Part shown: piece after piece, positions 33,747-40,504 of the stretch
Layout of the letters: the number at the start of each line of letters is the position of its first letter
How positions within the stretch are numbered: position 1 is the first letter of the stretch
Assembly: GCA_050251635.1 (NCBI GenBank)
Contig: JBFWML010000006.1
Coordinates: 1 to 64,000 of the forward strand
DNA from: JBFWML01 sp050251635
Lineage (GTDB): Bacteria; Campylobacterota; Campylobacteria; Campylobacterales; SZUA-545
Direction of reading: 5' to 3'
Length of the DNA: 64,000 nucleotides
Program-made: the position numbers and the translations under genes
Notes under the pieces: model-generated
Told to the model about the DNA's origin: nothing
Databases searched by the model: none
Seen by the model: the letters and a program-made list of their open reading frames with translations, nothing else

Positions 33747-35437
33747 GCTTCCAGCCGCCTGAAGATAAAGCGGACCATACTCTGCGCCAGCTCCTGTTCG
33801 CCCACAAAAACGCCGTCCGCGCCTTCGCTTTTTAAGAGCGCCGCCCCCTCTTCGGTGTGGGTGCGGCCCACGATCGCAACGTTAGGGTTGAGCTCTTTGG
33901 CCAGCGCGATCATCTGTTTGGCCTCAAAGGTGTCGGGCATGGCGATGACGACGATTTTGGCGTTAAAGGCGTGGGCCTGCACCAGCGTGGCCGGATCGGT
34001 CACGTCGCCATAAAGCGCCAAAATTCCGCGTCTGCGCAGCGCCAGCACCGCTTCGCGGTCGATCTCCACCACCACAAAGGGGGTCGCGCTTTGCAGCAGC
34101 GCCGTGGCGATGCGCGCGCCCACACGGCCGTGGCCCACCAGAACAACGTGGTTTTCCAGTTGCGCCACATCGGCCTCCTTGGGCAAAACCGAGAGCGGAT
34201 CGCCGGGGCGTTCGAGCGAGCAGGCCAGTTTGGAACGGCTGCGCAGCCACTGCTGGATCGGATCGATGGTTTTGAAAATAAGCGGGTTTAGGGCAATGGA
34301 AATCAGCGCCCCGGCCAAAATCAGGCTGTGGCCCTCGATGGAAAGCAGTCCAAAAGCCACCCCCATGCCCGCCAAAATAAACGAAAACTCCCCAATCTGC
34401 GCCAAGCTGGCCGAAACCGTCAGCGCCGTGTTGACCGGATAACGGAAGGCAACCACCAGCAAAAACGCCGCGATCGACTTGCCCAGCATAATAATCAGCA
34501 CCACCGCCAGCACATGCAGCGGCATCTGAATCAAGATAAAGGGATCAAACAGCATCCCCACCGCCACAAAAAAGAGCACCGAAAAGGCATCGCGCAGGGG
34601 CAAAGAACGCTCCGCCGCCTGATGGCTTAAATGCGATCCGCGCATCACCATCCCCGCAAAAAACGCGCCCAGCGCAAAGGAGACATCAAAAAAGTGGGCC
34701 GAAAGATAAGCAATCCCCAGCGCAGCGGCAATAACGCACAGGGTAAAAAGCTCCCGTGACCCGGTCTGGGCCACCTGCCAGAGCATCCACGGAAAAAACC
34801 GCTTGCCCAGCGCCAAAATCAGCGCAATAAACACCCCCACCTTGCCCAGCGTGATCGCCAGCTGCAGCCAGAGGTTTTGATCGGCTGCGGGTTCGGCAAC
34901 GGCCGTGCCGCCCAGATAAAAAGCCAGCGGCGGCAAAAGCACCAAAACCATCACCATCACCAGATCTTCGACCACCAGCCAGCCGATGGCAATGCGGCCG
35001 TTGACCGATTCCAAAATCCCGCGATCCTCCAGCGCGCGAATTAACACCACCGTGCTGGCCACCGACAGCGCCAGACCGAAAATCAGCGCGCCGCCCAAAT
35101 CCCAGCCCCACAGCGTCGCCACCCCGGTGCCCAGCGCCGTGGCCGCGCCGATTTGCACGATCGCGCCGGGCAGCGCGATACGTTTAACCGAAAGCAGATC
35201 CTCCACCGAAAAGTGAAGCCCCACGCCGAACATCAGCAAAATGACGCCAATTTCGGCCAGCTGCTGCGAAAGCGCCGCGTCCGCCACAAAACCGGGGGTA
35301 AAGGGGCCAATCACCACGCCGGCCAGCAGATAGCCCACCAAGGGCGGCAGCTTGAGTTTGGCCGCCGCAAAACCGGCAACCAGAGCAAACCCGAAGGCGG
35401 CGGCAATGGTGGTAATCAGCGTGAGTTCGTGTTCCAA
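33743..35437 (-). CDS. CPA2-family K+(Na+)/H+ antiporter with RCK domain
   Basis: A 564-residue monovalent cation:proton antiporter of the Kef type. Residues ~1-385 contain some twelve helices, with KLPPLVGYLLAGVVIGPFTP near the start and RIAIGWLVVEDLVMVMVL containing the conserved Asp of CPA2. From ~410 a TrkA-N (RCK) nucleotide-binding domain follows: HVVLVGHGRVGARIATALL (GxGxxG), then ALYGDVTDPATL and VAIVGRTHTEEGAALLKSEG. It may serve K+ efflux or pH homeostasis. No KefF/KefG ancillary subunit is adjacent. Convergent with the radical SAM gene by a 4-base overlap. Confidence 0.92.
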   Translation of the reverse strand: MEHELTLITTIAAAFGFALVAGFAAAKLKLPPLVGYLLAGVVIGPFTPGFVADAALSQQLAEIGVILLMFGVGLHFSVEDLLSVKRIALPGAIVQIGAATALGTGVATLWGWDLGGALIFGLALSVASTVVLIRALEDRGILESVNGRIAIGWLVVEDLVMVMVLVLLPPLAFYLGGTAVAEPAADQNLWLQLAITLGKVGVFIALILALGKRFFPWMLWQVAQTGSRELFTLCVIAAALGIAYLSAHFFDVSFALGAFFAGMVMRGSHLSHQAAERSLPLRDAFSVLFFVAVGMLFDPFILIQMPLHVLAVVLIIMLGKSIAAFLLVVAFRYPVNTALTVSASLAQIGEFSFILAGMGVAFGLLSIEGHSLILAGALISIALNPLIFKTIDPIQQWLRSRSKLACSLERPGDPLSVLPKEADVAQLENHVVLVGHGRVGARIATALLQSATPFVVVEIDREAVLALRRRGILALYGDVTDPATLVQAHAFNAKIVVIAMPDTFEAKQMIALAKELNPNVAIVGRTHTEEGAALLKSEGADGVFVGEQELAQSMVRFIFRRLEA

Positions 35438-35517
35438 AAGGGCTCCGGTGTTACAAAATGGCGCGATTATAACTTACGGAAATCACCCAAGCTTAAACAT
35501 GGATGCCAAAAAACCCA

Positions 35518-35775
35518 TCACCCGATCGAATGCACCCGCCCCACTTCGCCCGTCTCTAAGCGCACTTTGATGCCGCGCGGGTGAAAGGCGGCGCTCGTTA
35601 AGAGTTCGCGCACAATCCCTTCGGTTAAACGGCCGCTTTGCTGGTGGGCTTTTTGCACGATTTTCACCTTTAGCCCCGGCTTGATGTCGGCGCGGGTTTG
35701 GGCCGCTTTGGCGGGCGGCTCTTTGCTGCGTTCGGCCCGCTCCTCTTCAAACTGTTCCAATAGACGGTTAAGCAT
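35518..35775 (-). CDS. YwbE-family (DUF2196) small protein
   Basis: An 85-residue basic protein. After a charged N-terminus (MLNRLLEQFEEERAERSKEP) the rest matches the YwbE/DUF2196 pattern: RADIKPGLKVKIVQKAHQQS and GRLTEGIVRELLTSAAFHPR, then GIKVRLETGEVGRV. The family has no established function. The ATG at 35775 has GGGGGAAGAA before it; a TTG 27 bases upstream would give 94 residues but lacks a ribosome site. It diverges from nnrS. Confidence 0.82.
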   Translation of the reverse strand: MLNRLLEQFEEERAERSKEPPAKAAQTRADIKPGLKVKIVQKAHQQSGRLTEGIVRELLTSAAFHPRGIKVRLETGEVGRVHSIG

Positions 35776-35855
35776 TTCTTCCCCCAAATTGACCGCGGTC
35801 AATAAATATGCGCTTCTTTGCGGCTATGATAGCCAAAATCAACAAGGAGCCTGCC

Positions 35856-36980
35856 ATGCAATGGGGAGCCGCGCCGAAGAAAAAACCGTGGAAAGAGCGG
35901 GTGTGCGATCAGCCCCACCAGCTCTTTTTTGTTTCCGCCCTCTTTTGGGCGATCGTCACGATGGGGGCGACCTTTTTTGCCCTGATCGGCAAGCCGATCG
36001 ACTTTGCGCTGTTTCACGGTTTTGGCCTTTTTCACGGCGTGTTTAGCAGCGCCTTTATGGGCTTTTTGTTTACCGTCATTCCCAAATACACCAACGCTTT
36101 ACCCATCGCCCAAAGCCGCTACCTGAGCGTGTGGGCGCTGCTGCAAACGGGGTTGATTACGGCGCTGTTTATCGCCCCCGTTGCGGGCAAAGCGCTGGTT
36201 TCCGCCGCGCTGCTTTTAGCGGCGGCGACCTTTTTTCAAACCATTGCGCAGGGGAAATTTAACTATAAACACGAAAGCAAATGGCTGGCCGTGGCCGTCA
36301 CGCTGGGCGCGGCGAGCGTCTGGCTCAACACCATGACGGCGTTCTGGCTCTACTTGGTTCCGGTGGTATTCGTGGTGGCGCAGCGGATGATTCCCGCCTT
36401 TTACGCCCAGTGGTTTGGCAAAGCGCCCGCCGACAAACCGGTCTGGTTTATTGCGCCCTTTATGGCGGCGTTCTGGACGATTGCGCTGGGATACCTTGTC
36501 GATGTGCCGCTGCTGATCGCCGCCGGATCGCTGGCCGGATTTGGGGCGGTGGGCTACTTTCTTTACACGCTGGATGTGTGGAAAAAAGCCCCCGCGATCT
36601 TCTGGATTCTGCCGCTGGGGATTGTGTGGCTGGAAGTGGGGCTGGGGCTGCTGGTTTTTGAATCGATCAGCGGCGTTGATACGGGCAAACTGGCCTTCCA
36701 CGCGGCGGCCATGGGCACGCTGCTAACCTTGCTCGTGGGCTTCGGAACCCGCGTGATTTTGGGCCATTCGGGCCAAAAAATCGAAGCCGACCGCTTTGCC
36801 GTGGGCATCTTTTTGCTGGCCCAAGCCGCCATTTTGGTGCGCCTGATCGCCTCGGCCTTCCAAACCGCCGGATCGCCGCTAATGACGGGCTTTTTGCACC
36901 TGTCGGCATGGTTGTGGATTTTGCTCTTTATCCTGTGGGGTGCGCGGCATTACAAAACGCTTTTGCGCGTGAAGCAATAA
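35856..36980 (+). CDS. NnrS-family haem/copper membrane protein
   Basis: A 374-residue protein with about twelve membrane helices, of the NnrS family, which protects against nitric-oxide stress and is common in denitrifiers and Campylobacterota. Features are the N-terminal CDQPHQLFFVSALFWAIV (family PHRxFF-like start), HGFGLFHGVFSSAFMGFLFT with histidines, RMIPAFYAQWFG and VLGHSGQKIEADRFAV. An ATG at 35856 preceded by AAGGAGCCTGCC is the start; the longer frame is rejected. A TATGAT -10-like box lies about 25 bases upstream. No nitrite or nitric-oxide reductase genes are in the window. Confidence 0.92.
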   Translation: MQWGAAPKKKPWKERVCDQPHQLFFVSALFWAIVTMGATFFALIGKPIDFALFHGFGLFHGVFSSAFMGFLFTVIPKYTNALPIAQSRYLSVWALLQTGLITALFIAPVAGKALVSAALLLAAATFFQTIAQGKFNYKHESKWLAVAVTLGAASVWLNTMTAFWLYLVPVVFVVAQRMIPAFYAQWFGKAPADKPVWFIAPFMAAFWTIALGYLVDVPLLIAAGSLAGFGAVGYFLYTLDVWKKAPAIFWILPLGIVWLEVGLGLLVFESISGVDTGKLAFHAAAMGTLLTLLVGFGTRVILGHSGQKIEADRFAVGIFLLAQAAILVRLIASAFQTAGSPLMTGFLHLSAWLWILLFILWGARHYKTLLRVKQ

Positions 36981-36985
36981 ACCGC

Positions 36986-37014
36986 TATAATCGCTTCATA
37001 TATTGAAGCGATTA
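36986..37014 (+). promoter_or_regulatory. -10 element overlapped by a perfect 11-bp-arm palindrome upstream of fic
   Basis: TATAAT (36986-36991) is overlapped by an inverted repeat spanning 36988-37014: left arm TAATCGCTTCA, 5-base centre, right arm TGAAGCGATTA. The arms are perfectly complementary. It covers the -10 and the expected start of transcription, the position of a repressor operator. It ends 16 bases before the fic ATG. Confidence 0.75.
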
Positions 37015-37030
37015 GCGAGGTAAACGCATC

Positions 37031-38131
37031 ATGTGGATTTGGCAGCAGCCCGCTTGGCCCCGTTTTGAGTGGGACGAAAAGCGCGTCACGCCCCTGCTCT
37101 TGCAAGCCCGCCGCGCCCAAGGCGAACTAATAGGCCGCATGGCGCTATTGCGCGATGACGATCGCCTTCGCGCCGAACTGGAACTGTGCCTAAGCGAAGG
37201 GCTGCAAACGGCGGCGATCGAGGGCGAAAACCTAAATCCCGAAGCGGTGCGATCGTCCCTGCTAAGACGCTTGGGGCTGGAGGGCTCTTTAACCCCCGTG
37301 CCGCGCGAGGTGGACGGGCTGATCGAAGTGCTGCTCGACGCCACGGGCCGCTACGCGCAACCCATGACGCCAGAACGGCTAAACGGCTGGCACGCCGCGC
37401 TTTTTCCCACGGGTTATTCGGGGTTAAAGCGGATTGCGGCAGGCCATTTGCGAACGGGCACGGAACCAATGCAGGTTGTCTCCGGCGCGATCGGGCGCGA
37501 GAAGGTGCATTTTGAGGCGCCGCCGTCAAATACCCTACCCCGCGAAATGACCGCTTTTTTAGCGTGGCTGGAAAACCCGGACGAAACCGACGGGCTGATC
37601 CGCGCCGCGTTAACCCACCTGTGGTTTGTCACCCTGCACCCCTACGAAGACGGCAACGGGCGGCTGGCCCGCGCGCTGAGCGATCTGGCCTTGGCGCGGG
37701 ACGAAAAAAAGCCCGTGCGCCTATACGCGCTTTCGGCGCAGATTATGAAACGCCGCAGCGACTACTACCGCATTTTGGAAGCCACCCAAAAAGGCGGCTT
37801 GGACGTGACGGCGTGGATTGTCTGGTTTTTGGAGGTGTTTTTAGCCACGCTGGACGAAGCGCGCGCGGTGCTGGAAAAGGTGCTTTTTAAAACCCGCTTC
37901 TGGGTGCGCCACGCTCCTACGCCGCTAAACGAGCGGCAAAGAAAGGCGCTTAACCGGCTGCTGGATGATGGCGAAGAGTTCAAGGGCGGGCTGAATAACC
38001 GTAAATACGCATCCCTCACCCACGCCAGCCGCGCCACCGCCTTTAGAGAGCTGGCCGATCTGGTTGCCAAGGGGTGTTTGGTTGCAACGGGCGAAGGGCG
38101 ATCGGTACGGTACGAAATTGCGCCTTTTTAA
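37031..38131 (+). CDS. Fic-family protein with DUF4172-like N-terminus and winged-helix C-terminus
   Basis: A 366-residue Fic protein, family known for AMPylation. The core motif is LHPYEDGNGRLARAL (canonical HxFx[D/E]GNGRxxR with Tyr for Phe), with catalytic His near residue 203. An N-terminal auto-inhibitory helix motif [S/T]xxxE[G/N] is present in GLQTAAIEGENLNPEAVR (class II arrangement). The first ~100 residues resemble DUF4172 (IWQQPAWPRFEWDEKRV). The last ~70 residues (LNERQRKALNRLLDDG... ASRATAFRELADLVAKG) form a helix-turn-helix of the kind found in self-regulating Fic proteins. A perfect palindrome over its own promoter supports autoregulation. No separate antitoxin gene is adjacent. 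Confidence 0.92.
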   Translation: MWIWQQPAWPRFEWDEKRVTPLLLQARRAQGELIGRMALLRDDDRLRAELELCLSEGLQTAAIEGENLNPEAVRSSLLRRLGLEGSLTPVPREVDGLIEVLLDATGRYAQPMTPERLNGWHAALFPTGYSGLKRIAAGHLRTGTEPMQVVSGAIGREKVHFEAPPSNTLPREMTAFLAWLENPDETDGLIRAALTHLWFVTLHPYEDGNGRLARALSDLALARDEKKPVRLYALSAQIMKRRSDYYRILEATQKGGLDVTAWIVWFLEVFLATLDEARAVLEKVLFKTRFWVRHAPTPLNERQRKALNRLLDDGEEFKGGLNNRKYASLTHASRATAFRELADLVAKGCLVATGEGRSVRYEIAPF

Positions 38132-38174
38132 GGGCAAAAAGTTAGGATTTGCGGATTGCACCTAAAGGCACTCC

Positions 38175-38597
38175 ATGCAGATTAACACCGAAATTCTGAT
38201 CCGCGCCACCCCCGAACGGATTTGGGCGATTCTGACCGATTTTGCCCGCTACGGCGAATGGAACCCGTTTATCAAACAGATTTCCGGCAAAGCCGAAGCG
38301 GGGGCCAAGCTGATTGTGCGCATCCAGCCGCCGGGTAAAGGGGCCATGACCTTTAAACCCACGGTGTTAGAAGCCGCGCCGGGCCGCAAGCTGGAATGGC
38401 TGGGCCATCTGTGGATTCCCGGCCTCTTTGACGGCCGTCATAGTTTTACGATCGAACCCGCCGAAAACGGCTGCCACCTGATTCACAGCGAAACCTTCAG
38501 CGGCCTGTTGCTGCCGCTGGTCAAGAACAGTCTGGACGCCACCCGCGCGGGATTTGAGGCGATGAACGCCGCTTTGAAGGCAAGGGCGGAGGGGTAG
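38175..38597 (+). CDS. SRPBCC-family protein
   Basis: A 140-residue START/SRPBCC-fold protein (polyketide cyclase/dehydrase-like). Its opening, INTEILIRATPERIWAILTD then FARYGEWNPF, is the family signature, and GCHLIHSETFSGLL forms the later strand. Such proteins bind small hydrophobic ligands. The role here is unknown. It lies 43 bases after fic with a short AAAGGCACTCC leader and may be read from the fic transcript. Intact and of normal length. Confidence 0.85.
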   Translation: MQINTEILIRATPERIWAILTDFARYGEWNPFIKQISGKAEAGAKLIVRIQPPGKGAMTFKPTVLEAAPGRKLEWLGHLWIPGLFDGRHSFTIEPAENGCHLIHSETFSGLLLPLVKNSLDATRAGFEAMNAALKARAEG

Positions 38598-38658
38598 CGC
38601 GGCCCTAATAGTGGTAACGACACTGCGCGATCAAAAGAAATTCGCTTGACAGCAGATA

Positions 38659-39351
38659 CTACAAAACCTCTAGTTTTAAGCGGATTTTGTCCATTTCGCT
38701 CTCAAGCAAATCATACAATTCATCTATTCTTTTTTGATTATTTTCAATAAATTTCTGTTTTATGTTTTCTCTGGTATCAACCAAATCATTTTGTTCCAAT
38801 GAACCATCTCGTTCTGCATCATCATATGCACAAAAAATTCTATCTTTTTCTGCCGCCAAAAATTCAAACTTATTGAATACTTCACGCGTTACTATCGTTC
38901 TGTTTGCGAGCAACTCTCCAATAATTTCTTCCAAAGACCGATATTGCACCTCGTATGCTTCTTCAATTCTTTCACCGTCAAGACCTTCTTCGTTTTCGAT
39001 ATCAATGGTCTTTGGTCTCCTGATATCCTCATTACGATTTTGGATAATCTTTGAAATATTCTGATACATTTTTATCTTTTGTGTCAACAGTTCACTAAAA
39101 ATCTCTTTTGTTAATTGATGCCTTTGGGTTACCTCAATCTCTTCTTTTTTATTAGCCAGCTCAACAGATCGATTATAGTGAGACCAACCCGCAGAAACTA
39201 GTGCAGTCACAACACCTGCGAGAGCAAGCGTATCACGGAGAGGTTCCGTTGATACAAATCCATAGAATACAATCAACATGGCAGTCGCCAAAACCAAAAC
39301 TAGCGCCAACATGATAAAAAGAGATGAAAATAATCTAGGCCAAGAAAACAT
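38659..39351 (-). CDS. AT-rich membrane protein of unknown function
   Basis: A 230-residue protein with two N-terminal membrane helices (~8-32 and ~38-60). A long charged, probably coiled-coil cytoplasmic part follows (NKKEEIEVTQRHQLTKEIFS; ENNQKRIDELYDLLESEMDK). No family recognised. The ATG at 39351 has AGGGG before it. Codon use is strongly AT-biased and the base composition is far below the rest of the window, so it is almost certainly a recent acquisition. It sits next to a truncated toxin-antitoxin pair whose lost part abuts its 5' end. A defence or phage-related role is possible but unsupported. Confidence 0.75.
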   Translation of the reverse strand: MFSWPRLFSSLFIMLALVLVLATAMLIVFYGFVSTEPLRDTLALAGVVTALVSAGWSHYNRSVELANKKEEIEVTQRHQLTKEIFSELLTQKIKMYQNISKIIQNRNEDIRRPKTIDIENEEGLDGERIEEAYEVQYRSLEEIIGELLANRTIVTREVFNKFEFLAAEKDRIFCAYDDAERDGSLEQNDLVDTRENIKQKFIENNQKRIDELYDLLESEMDKIRLKLEVL

Positions 39352-39378
39352 CAAACCCCTTTGAAGATATAAACGGTG

Positions 39379-39459
39379 TCAGACTACTTTTCTCCGCAAT
39401 GACGGCGGGGTGCCAATGATCTGATCTAAAATCGAAACCGCCAGCGCCTTGTCAAACAC
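39379..39459 (-). pseudogene. Truncated HepT (HEPN/DUF86) toxin remnant
   Basis: Overlapping the end of the MNT gene by 8 bases in the +1 frame, a GTG behind GGGAGGGTGTGC opens a 26-codon frame that begins VFDKALAVSILDQIIGTPPS. This resembles the usual start of DUF86 HEPN toxins (FDKELALSILDQI), which are encoded immediately after MNT antitoxins. It then stops, so about 90 residues including the RxxxxH active site are lost. The break falls where the AT-rich gene's upstream region begins. Confidence 0.6.
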
Positions 39460-39754
39460 GCACACCCTCCCGCTCAATCCGCGCCTTTAGCGCCGGGTTC
39501 ATGCGCGTTCGAAGCCTGATCAGATCAACCGGAGCGCCCAAGCCTTGCTCCAGCTCCTCTTTGAGATCAAAAAGTTTGAAATAGTCGGCCAGATCGGTCT
39601 GCACGGCAATATCCACATCGCTATCCTCCCGCGCTTCACCCCGCGCCGTGGAGCCAAAAAGAATAATCTGCGAAACGCCGTATCTATCCGCCAATCTGCT
39701 CTTTTGACGACCCAAGTAATCCAGCACAAAACGTTCGCGTAATTGACGATCCAT
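39452..39754 (-). CDS. MNT-domain nucleotidyltransferase (MntA antitoxin type)
   Basis: A 100-residue minimal nucleotidyltransferase with the signature ILFGSTARGEAREDSDVDIA (GSxxxG...SDxD; the two aspartates bind metal). MNT proteins act as antitoxins to HEPN HepT toxins, by AMPylating them in the studied systems. The neighbouring toxin gene is reduced to a 26-codon remnant, so this copy now appears orphaned. It lies downstream of VapC with a 70-base gap, within a small cluster of toxin-antitoxin genes. Confidence 0.88.
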   Translation of the reverse strand: MDRQLRERFVLDYLGRQKSRLADRYGVSQIILFGSTARGEAREDSDVDIAVQTDLADYFKLFDLKEELEQGLGAPVDLIRLRTRMNPALKARIEREGVRV

Positions 39755-39824
39755 TTATTTGACCTGCTTGCCGTTTTGGACAAATTGTAGCAAAACGCGG
39801 TTGTTCAAACGGTGCAAAACCGTT

Positions 39825-40208
39825 TCAACCATCACACCGCTTAATATCCCGGTCAAAACTCAAAATCCCTTTGTTTTCATACCGTTTTCTAGCGCACAAA
39901 AGCGCGTCCACAAAGTCGATGTTTTTGTGGGCAAAAAGCGTGAGCGCCTCGGTTAATTGCGGTTTGTCGGGGTTGCAGACAAAGGCTAGTGAAAGGATTT
40001 GTTTCAGGTCGTCGCTGGCTTCGCGGCGATCGATGTCGTAAAACTTCGTCAATACAAACAGCGCTTCCATCAAGACGCTTTCCATAATCACCACCGCCAG
40101 CTCGCCCGCTTCGATCTGTTTAAAAATCGTCTGCGCTTTGTCGAACAACGCGCGATCGTCGCCGATGAGAAACCGGATGATCACATTCGTATCAAGCAGG
40201 TGAACCAT
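39825..40208 (-). CDS. vapC: PIN-domain toxin, VapC family
   Basis: A 127-residue PIN-domain ribonuclease. The acidic residues of the active site are visible: D6 in HLLDTNVIIRFL, an E in VIMESVLMEALFV, D in NIDFVDALLCARKR and D in ILSFDRDIKR. VapC toxins cleave RNA and are neutralised by the antitoxin encoded just upstream, here overlapping by 17 bases. The active site looks intact. Confidence 0.9.
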   Translation of the reverse strand: MVHLLDTNVIIRFLIGDDRALFDKAQTIFKQIEAGELAVVIMESVLMEALFVLTKFYDIDRREASDDLKQILSLAFVCNPDKPQLTEALTLFAHKNIDFVDALLCARKRYENKGILSFDRDIKRCDG

Positions 40209-40452
40209 ATTTGTCCCCGATCATCCTCTCCCACGCCTCTTTTCGCGCCTGCTCGAAGGGAATGTTGCGCTTCTTGGCCGCTATGCGGTTTTGGTACTTG
40301 CCCGCCAATGCGCCGATGCTGACCTGTTGACGGGCGGGGTACACAATCGCCAAGGTCTCATGGGTGCGTTTGTTGACGATAGCCGCCGGTTCCTCAAGGT
40401 TTTTAAAAAGCGCGATATTCTTCTGGATTTCGCCGATAGCCAAGGTGGTCAT
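40192..40452 (-). CDS. vapB: VapB-type antitoxin
   Basis: An 86-residue antitoxin partner for the PIN toxin. The N-terminus (MTTLAIGEIQKNIALFKNLE, then EPAAIVNKRTHETLAIVYPA) resembles a Phd/YefM-like DNA-binding and dimerisation fold. The C-terminal basic segment (KKRNIPFEQARKEAWERMIG) would bind the toxin. The ATG at 40452 has AAAGGAGTGCGC before it; a GTG six bases upstream is less likely. An AT-rich inverted repeat directly upstream is its probable operator. The exact antitoxin family is uncertain. Confidence 0.82.
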   Translation of the reverse strand: MTTLAIGEIQKNIALFKNLEEPAAIVNKRTHETLAIVYPARQQVSIGALAGKYQNRIAAKKRNIPFEQARKEAWERMIGDKYGSPA

Positions 40453-40461
40453 GCGCACTCC

Positions 40462-40491
40462 TTTATATAAATCTGTCCGATTCTATATAAA
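40462..40491 (-). promoter_or_regulatory. Inverted-repeat operator/promoter of vapBC
   Basis: TTTATATAAATC and GATTCTATATAAA are near-perfect inverted arms around TGTCC, starting 10 bases before the vapB ATG. The arms contain TATA-rich -10-like boxes, so binding by the VapBC complex would block transcription. Confidence 0.55.
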
Positions 40492-40504
40492 CATGCCCAG
40501 CGTG

